Notes under the pieces: model-generated | What the model was told of the DNA's origin: nothing | Seen by the model: only the letters and a program-made list of their open reading frames with translations | Database searches by the model: none | In this document: piece after piece, positions 7,087 to 11,280 of the stretch | Numbering within the stretch: position 1 is the stretch's first letter | Layout: each line of letters starts with the position of its first letter | NCBI GenBank assembly: GCA_937892395.1 | Contig: CALAGJ010000102.1 | Coordinates: forward strand, 1 to 11,280 | Direction: 5' to 3' | Length of the DNA stretch: 11,280 bases | Source of the DNA: an uncultured Parafilimonas sp. | GTDB lineage: Bacteria > Bacteroidota > Bacteroidia > Chitinophagales > Chitinophagaceae | Translations under genes and position numbers: made by a program

Positions 7087-7094
7087 TATTTTTG
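7087..7094 (+). promoter_or_regulatory. candidate -7 promoter box (TATTTTTG) for valS
   Basis: TATTTTTG matches the Bacteroidota -7 consensus TAnnTTTG exactly, 30 bases before the valS ATG. That leaves a short leader containing a weak purine stretch (AAAAGGAAAG, about 7105-7114) at ribosome-binding distance. A TTG at 7059-7061 could be the -33 element, though the gap to the -7 box (25 bases) is long. Confidence 0.45.
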
Positions 7095-7124
7095 CGCTCC
7101 CATCAAAAGGAAAGCGGATAGATT

Positions 7125-9752
7125 ATGCAAGCAATCGGAAAAAATTTTAATCATATAGCAGCTGAATCCTGGTATCAGCATTGGATAGATCAGGGATATT
7201 TTACAAGCAAACCAGATCATAGAGAAGCTTATAGTATCGTTATTCCACCGCCCAACGTCACCGGAGTGCTGCACATGGGTCACTGCCTCAATAATACTAT
7301 ACAAGATGTATTGATACGCAGAGCAAGACTAATGGGAAAAAATGCTTGCTGGGTGCCGGGCACTGACCATGCATCCATAGCTACAGAAGCCAAGGTAGTT
7401 CAAATGCTTAGAGAGCGGGGCATACAAAAAGCATCCCTCAGTAGAGAAGAATTTCTGCAATACGCCTGGGAATGGAAAGAAAAATATGGCGGTATCATTC
7501 TCCAGCAATTGCGTAAGCTGGGCTGCAGCTTAGACTGGGAGCGAGTTTCGTTTACAATGGACGATCATTATTATACATCTGTTATCAGCATTTTTAATGA
7601 TCTATACAAAAAAGGCTATATCTACCGCGGCAAGCGAATGATTAACTGGGATGTGAAAGCCCTAACAGCACTTAGCGATGAAGAAGTAATTCGCAAAGAG
7701 GTACAGCAACAATTATATCATATTCAATATGCGGTTACAGGAGCTGATCAGCAAACAACTGGTGAACATGTCGTGATAGCAACAGTGCGACCTGAAACCA
7801 TTATGGGTGATGCTGCTATCTGTGTGCATCCTGATGATGAACGATACAAACACCTGCATGGTAAGCATGCCATTATTCCTTTAATCAACAAGCGCATTCC
7901 CATCATTACAGATAGTTATGTGACCATGGATTTTGGAACAGGTGCTTTGAAAGTTACTCCTGCACACGACATGAATGATTATCAATTAGGCATCAAACAT
8001 CAACTTGAAGTAATTGATATTTTGAATGATGATGGCACCCTCAATGTTGCTGCACAAATTTGTGTGGGTGACGATCGCTTTGAGGCTCGCAAAAAAATTA
8101 CAACACAGCTACAAGAGCAGGGATACCTGCTCAAAACAGAAGCATATACCAGCGAAGTTGGATTTAGTGAACGTACAGATACGGTAGTGGAGCCACGCCT
8201 CAGCCTACAATGGTGGGTGGATATGAAAAAAATTGCAGGCCCTGCTTTAAATGCGGTAAATGAAGATGAAATCCATTTTCATCCGGCAAAGTTTAAAAAC
8301 TTGTATCGCCACTGGATGGAAAATATTAAAGACTGGTGCATTAGTCGACAGCTTTGGTGGGGGCATCGAATTCCGGCTTGGTATGATGCCGTAGGAAATG
8401 TGGCTGTAGCAAAAGATGCCGATGCCGCTTTGGCGCAGTTGCAACAAAAAAATCCTGCTCTTACACTACAGGATATACATCAAGATGCTGATTGCTTAGA
8501 CACTTGGTTTTCCTCTTGGCTCTGGCCTTTTGAAGTATTTAAAGGATACAGTAATCCCAACAATGCGGATATCAAATATTATTATCCCACACAAACATTG
8601 GTAACCGCACCCGAAATAATTTTTTTCTGGGTGGCACGCATGGTTATGGCGGGCTATGTGTGGATGGGTCAAAAACCCTTCAGCGATGTATATTTTACAG
8701 GCATTGTGCGGGATGAGCAGGGTAGAAAGATGAGTAAGAGCCTTGGTAATTCACCAGATCTCTTGGGCCTTATTGATAAGTATGGTGCAGATGCTGTCCG
8801 TTTTGGTATTTTAATTTGTAGCCCTGCGGGCAATGATCTGCTTTTTGATGTAAAAGAAGAAAGCACTTTAAAACAGGGCAGTTTCTTTATCAATAAAATA
8901 TGGAATGCGATGAAGCTGGTGAAGATGTGGGAAGAAAGAACAGATGCATCATCCGCACCAACAGATCATTTTGCCGTATCCTGGATGAAGGAAAAGCTAA
9001 ATGAAAGCCGCATTACCATCAATGGACAGATGGCACAATTCAAATTGAGCGAAGCGCTCAAAACCATTTATACTTTGATATGGGATGATTTCTGTAGTTG
9101 GTATTTAGAATGGGTAAAACCCTTGCCAGATCAGCAAATGCCTGCCTCCGTGTATCATGCCACAGTTAGATTTTTTGAAGAATTGATGTGGATGCTTCAT
9201 CCATTTATGCCATTTATAACAGAGGAAATATATCAGCAACTTCAACCACAGCAAACAGATTTATGCGTGCTTCAAATACAGGAAGCAAAAGAACCTGATG
9301 AGCAGATACTCGGTAAAGCCATGTTATTGCAACAAGTTATTACAACTATTCGGGAGGCAAGAAATAGAAACAACCTAAAACCAAAAGACAGTATCGATCT
9401 ACAAATAGAGACTTCATCTTCTGCCATGTATACTGATATAAGCTCCATATTGCAAAGACAGGTAAATGCACATACCATTGGTTATAGTCCGGCCGGTGGT
9501 ATTGTAGTGGCTTATGAGAAAGATCGGTTCTATATAACCGCAGATGCTGACGTAGATATCGATGCTCAAAAGGATAAATTGCTCAAAGACCTTGCCTACC
9601 AGCAGGGTTTCTTAGAAAGTGTAAATAAGAAACTTTCTAATGAACGTTTTGTACAAAATGCAAAACCCGAAATAGTGGCCGCTGAACAAAAAAAGAAAGC
9701 AGATGCATTAGACAGAATTGCTACAATAGAAGCTTCGCTGAAGGGGTTGTAG
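7125..9752 (+). CDS. valS: valine--tRNA ligase
   Basis: This class I aminoacyl-tRNA synthetase charges tRNA-Val in the cytoplasm. It is 875 residues, the usual length for this phylum. The ATP-binding HIGH motif appears as HMGH (50-53) within PPPNVTGVLHMGH. WVPGTDHASIATE follows at the zinc/amino-acid-proximal region. The editing (CP1) domain lies around 200-340, with ATVRPETIMGD, FGTGALKVTPAHD and the conserved TDTVVEPRLSLQWW. KMSKS is at 535-539 in GRKMSKSLGN. The anticodon-binding helical domain includes FCSWYLEWVKP, and the last 65 residues are the charged coiled-coil arm typical of ValRS. The chosen ATG gives the normal N-terminus (FNHIAAESWYQHW). All catalytic signatures are intact. The gene stands alone: the preceding kilobase has no intact gene and a Fic remnant follows. 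Confidence 0.97.
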   Translation: MQAIGKNFNHIAAESWYQHWIDQGYFTSKPDHREAYSIVIPPPNVTGVLHMGHCLNNTIQDVLIRRARLMGKNACWVPGTDHASIATEAKVVQMLRERGIQKASLSREEFLQYAWEWKEKYGGIILQQLRKLGCSLDWERVSFTMDDHYYTSVISIFNDLYKKGYIYRGKRMINWDVKALTALSDEEVIRKEVQQQLYHIQYAVTGADQQTTGEHVVIATVRPETIMGDAAICVHPDDERYKHLHGKHAIIPLINKRIPIITDSYVTMDFGTGALKVTPAHDMNDYQLGIKHQLEVIDILNDDGTLNVAAQICVGDDRFEARKKITTQLQEQGYLLKTEAYTSEVGFSERTDTVVEPRLSLQWWVDMKKIAGPALNAVNEDEIHFHPAKFKNLYRHWMENIKDWCISRQLWWGHRIPAWYDAVGNVAVAKDADAALAQLQQKNPALTLQDIHQDADCLDTWFSSWLWPFEVFKGYSNPNNADIKYYYPTQTLVTAPEIIFFWVARMVMAGYVWMGQKPFSDVYFTGIVRDEQGRKMSKSLGNSPDLLGLIDKYGADAVRFGILICSPAGNDLLFDVKEESTLKQGSFFINKIWNAMKLVKMWEERTDASSAPTDHFAVSWMKEKLNESRITINGQMAQFKLSEALKTIYTLIWDDFCSWYLEWVKPLPDQQMPASVYHATVRFFEELMWMLHPFMPFITEEIYQQLQPQQTDLCVLQIQEAKEPDEQILGKAMLLQQVITTIREARNRNNLKPKDSIDLQIETSSSAMYTDISSILQRQVNAHTIGYSPAGGIVVAYEKDRFYITADADVDIDAQKDKLLKDLAYQQGFLESVNKKLSNERFVQNAKPEIVAAEQKKKADALDRIATIEASLKGL

Positions 9753-9978
9753 CTGGAGAGTTGGTTTTGAAAAGACCAGCTATTTGGTAAATCTATTTCT
9801 CAAAAGTTTAGCTATTGACATATACAAAGCGTATCCAAAAACTTGAGCAAGAAAGACTATGCGCTGGGATGAATGGAAGAATATGCTTTTCATAAGATAT
9901 TAGAATCTCATTCTCAAAATAAAATATGAATTTGATTTCTTCAAAAATTTCCTGATTTATCATATTTTAGGACATATT

Positions 9979-10540
9979 GTGAAGAAACTGGAACCAGCAC
10001 CATACTTTGAAACAATAATTTATTCAACAGCAGGGAGCGAAAGGATATTCAGTCTCATTAGGCAAATCGAATTCAACAAGGATGTAAACAAGCTGAATGA
10101 AGATTATTATTACTGGGATAAAGCAAAATATTTGAAAACACCAGATGGGATAACCCATGAAGAAGTATGGGCTGTGGCCAAATTAAGAAGCAGAAATACT
10201 CCTTTTATTATCTGGTTTGGCGAATAACGCTTTTGCTGGTTCTTGACTACCAAAGTCCAGAAATACCTCCATCTTTTTGATTTGAATATTGGGGGATCAT
10301 TAGAATCAAAAGCTTTTATACCCACTGATAACAAAAACAGGTATTTGATAAGTTCTATTATGGAGGAAGCCATTGCTTCAAGCCAGATAGAAGGAGCCGT
10401 TATTACAAGAAATGAAACAAAGGAAATGTTGCGCAAAAACAAAAATCCTCGCAACAAATCAGAGCAAATGATCCTCAATAATTACTTGTCCATTCAAATA
10501 ACAAAGGCATTTGTAAGGGCAAAAAATTTTGAACTAATAT
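9979..10540 (+). pseudogene. truncated Fic-family protein (AMPylator-type) remnant with internal stop
   Basis: The frame opens at GTG 9979 with PAPYFETIIYS, DYYYWDKAKYLKTPDGITHE and AVAKLRSRNTPF. A TAA at 10225-10227 interrupts it. The same frame then resumes with LFDLNIGGSLES, NRYLISSIMEEAIASSQIEG and KNPRNKSEQMILNNYLSIQ. This is the N-terminal region of Fic proteins that transfer AMP to target hydroxyls. SSQIEG (10378-10395) fits the inhibitory-helix motif (S/T)xxxE(G/N). If the TAA replaced a Tyr codon, the reading would be FGEYRFCWFL, a plausible continuation, so one nonsense change explains the break. Similarity fades by about 10500-10540. The catalytic HxFx(D/E)GNGR loop is absent from the window. 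The gene has therefore lost its active core and is almost certainly dead. The end coordinate is approximate. Confidence 0.75.
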
Positions 10541-10629
10541 GGCCAAAAAATAGAAAATATCTCGTACGTAAGAAATTACTGTTAATTCTAAGAGGTAATA
10601 AAATCATAAAAAAAATCATTCACAAAATC

Positions 10630-11103
10630 ATGATAACAAATCAACCACAATCAGGATATTTTAAAACCTTATCCATACTCTTTTATGCATTGCTTGTAGG
10701 GCAGGTCATGTTTTTATTAATAGTTACTGGCCTAACGCTTGGAGGCATTGTAGAGGGGTATGAAGCACTCACAAAAATATTTTCATTTGCAGTGCCCGCA
10801 TTTTTGATAGCAGCAGTATTCTTTTCAAATAAAATATATAAAAGAAGGCTTCTCGAAATAGCTGCAAACCATAGTATAGCAGACAAGCTGGCTCAGTATC
10901 GTGGCCTTTCAATTATTAGATTTGCTATAATAGAAGGTGGTGTTTTGTTTGCCATTATTGCTTTTTTTATTACTAGCAGTAAACCATTAGGATTGATGGC
11001 GGCGGCTGGTATTTTATTTTTTATAATGCTGCGTCCTACAAAGGAAAAAATTATACAGGACTTACAACTGTCTGGTGTGGACATTATAAAATTGGATGAA
11101 TAG
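10630..11103 (+). CDS. small four-helix integral membrane protein, unknown function
   Basis: From ATG 10630 the protein has 157 residues. Four hydrophobic segments are visible, at about 13-37, 50-68, 95-115 and 118-135. They form two hairpins separated by a basic, soluble stretch (KIYKRRLLEIAANHSIADKL). The second hairpin begins RFAIIEGGVLFAIIAFF and ends LRPTKEKIIQDL. A short polar C-tail follows. Proteins of this build, with the Ile-Glu-Gly-Gly-like helix start and an LRPTK/LRPSK tail, are familiar as hypothetical membrane proteins in Bacteroidota, but I know no function. The frame continues upstream without a stop into Fic-derived sequence back to 10228. I placed the start at 10630 because the membrane domain begins there and the upstream part is a different protein. 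No strong Shine-Dalgarno is seen, and only an AGAGG lies about 38 bases upstream. Confidence 0.68.
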   Translation: MITNQPQSGYFKTLSILFYALLVGQVMFLLIVTGLTLGGIVEGYEALTKIFSFAVPAFLIAAVFFSNKIYKRRLLEIAANHSIADKLAQYRGLSIIRFAIIEGGVLFAIIAFFITSSKPLGLMAAAGILFFIMLRPTKEKIIQDLQLSGVDIIKLDE

Positions 11104-11179
11104 AGAAGATAGGCTGTAAAAGGGTATATGCCTTTGTGTAAAATGATGTTATTGAACAATTAGATTTTACTTTCTTTCA

Positions 11180-11189
11180 GTACATGTAC
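11180..11189. promoter_or_regulatory. perfect palindrome GTACATGTAC
   Basis: This ten-base perfect palindrome lies between the membrane-protein stop and the 3' end of the tRNA. An imperfect inverted repeat, AGCGAA/TTTGCT, follows a few bases later. The pair could form a weak structure ending the minus-strand tRNA transcript, but there is no clear T-tract and it may be chance. Confidence 0.2.
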
Positions 11190-11230
11190 GAAGCGAATTT
11201 GCTTATATAGATTATTTAAAAATTATATTG

Positions 11231-11280
11231 TGGCCTCGCCAGGAATCGAACCTGGATCTGGAGCTTCGGAAACTCTTATA
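11231..11280 (-). tRNA. tRNA-Arg(CCG), 3' part (cut by the window edge)
   Basis: Read on the minus strand, the sequence ends with a T-arm CCAGG-TTCGATT-CCTGG (11239-11255), the acceptor strand CGAGGCC and discriminator A (11231). CCA is not encoded, since CAA follows. Upstream lies a seven-base anticodon loop, TTCCGAA, whose anticodon CCG (complement at 11267-11269) reads the Arg codon CGG. The arms AGAGT and GCTCC pair at four positions and leave an A-C opposition at the base of the stem. The variable loop is four bases (AGAT). The D-arm and 5' acceptor strand lie beyond position 11280. Confidence 0.85.

Noticed and set aside
8821..8838. A GCCCTGCGGGCAATGAT match inside valS, very similar to the spacer hairpin at 3919-3935
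   Set aside because: It encodes the conserved synthetase segment CSPAGNDL, so protein constraint explains it and it is not evidence for a dispersed repeat.
9753..9978. Possible small gene or promoter between valS and the Fic remnant
   Set aside because: Short frames such as the one around 9845-9928 contain stops and match nothing I know. No exact TAnnTTTG box or strong terminator hairpin is visible.
10110..10478. A 122-residue minus-strand frame over the Fic remnant
   Set aside because: The plus strand carries clear Fic N-terminal sequence, and the antisense frame is its complement with no recognisable features.

Overview
The window is AT-rich DNA from a member of the Bacteroidota, most likely near Chitinophagaceae. 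The assignment rests on the valyl-tRNA synthetase N-terminus, on two copies of the TAnnTTTG promoter element in front of genes, on weak or absent Shine-Dalgarno sequences, and on the make-up of the lipoprotein and small membrane protein. It is inferred from sequence features and no search was run.

Layout. Positions 1-164 hold the 3' end of an unidentified gene, followed by a hairpin terminator (181-213). A 23S rRNA methyltransferase of the RlmI type (391-1566, minus) and the tRNA methylthiotransferase MtaB (1764-3029, plus) are divergent. An NlpC/P60 cell-wall lipoprotein (3083-3814, minus) and a secreted D-aminoacylase-type amidohydrolase (4072-5661, plus) are also divergent. They share a spacer with several short perfect palindromes. 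A small unrecognised gene (5671-6087, minus) converges on the amidohydrolase. About 1 kb without an intact gene follows (6088-7124). It holds T-tracts and a decayed, frameshifted coding remnant (about 6431-6950). valS (7125-9752) follows. A broken Fic-protein N-terminus (9979 to about 10540) lies in the same reading frame as a small four-helix membrane protein (10630-11103). The window ends inside a minus-strand tRNA-Arg(CCG).

Function. Three intact genes and the tRNA belong to translation: rRNA modification, tRNA ct6A37/t6A37 thiomethylation, Val-tRNA charging, and an Arg tRNA. The lipoprotein and the amidohydrolase are both envelope or secreted hydrolases that could act on murein-derived or D-amino-acid-containing material, but a joint pathway is only an inference from adjacency. 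Nearly every gene is transcribed singly, and there is no convincing multigene operon.

I found no defence island, CRISPR array, complete mobile element or clearly new system. The most informative oddities are the two gene remnants flanking valS, a chimeric open frame joining Fic and membrane-protein sequence, and a set of GC-rich mini-hairpins with three-base loops in the spacers.
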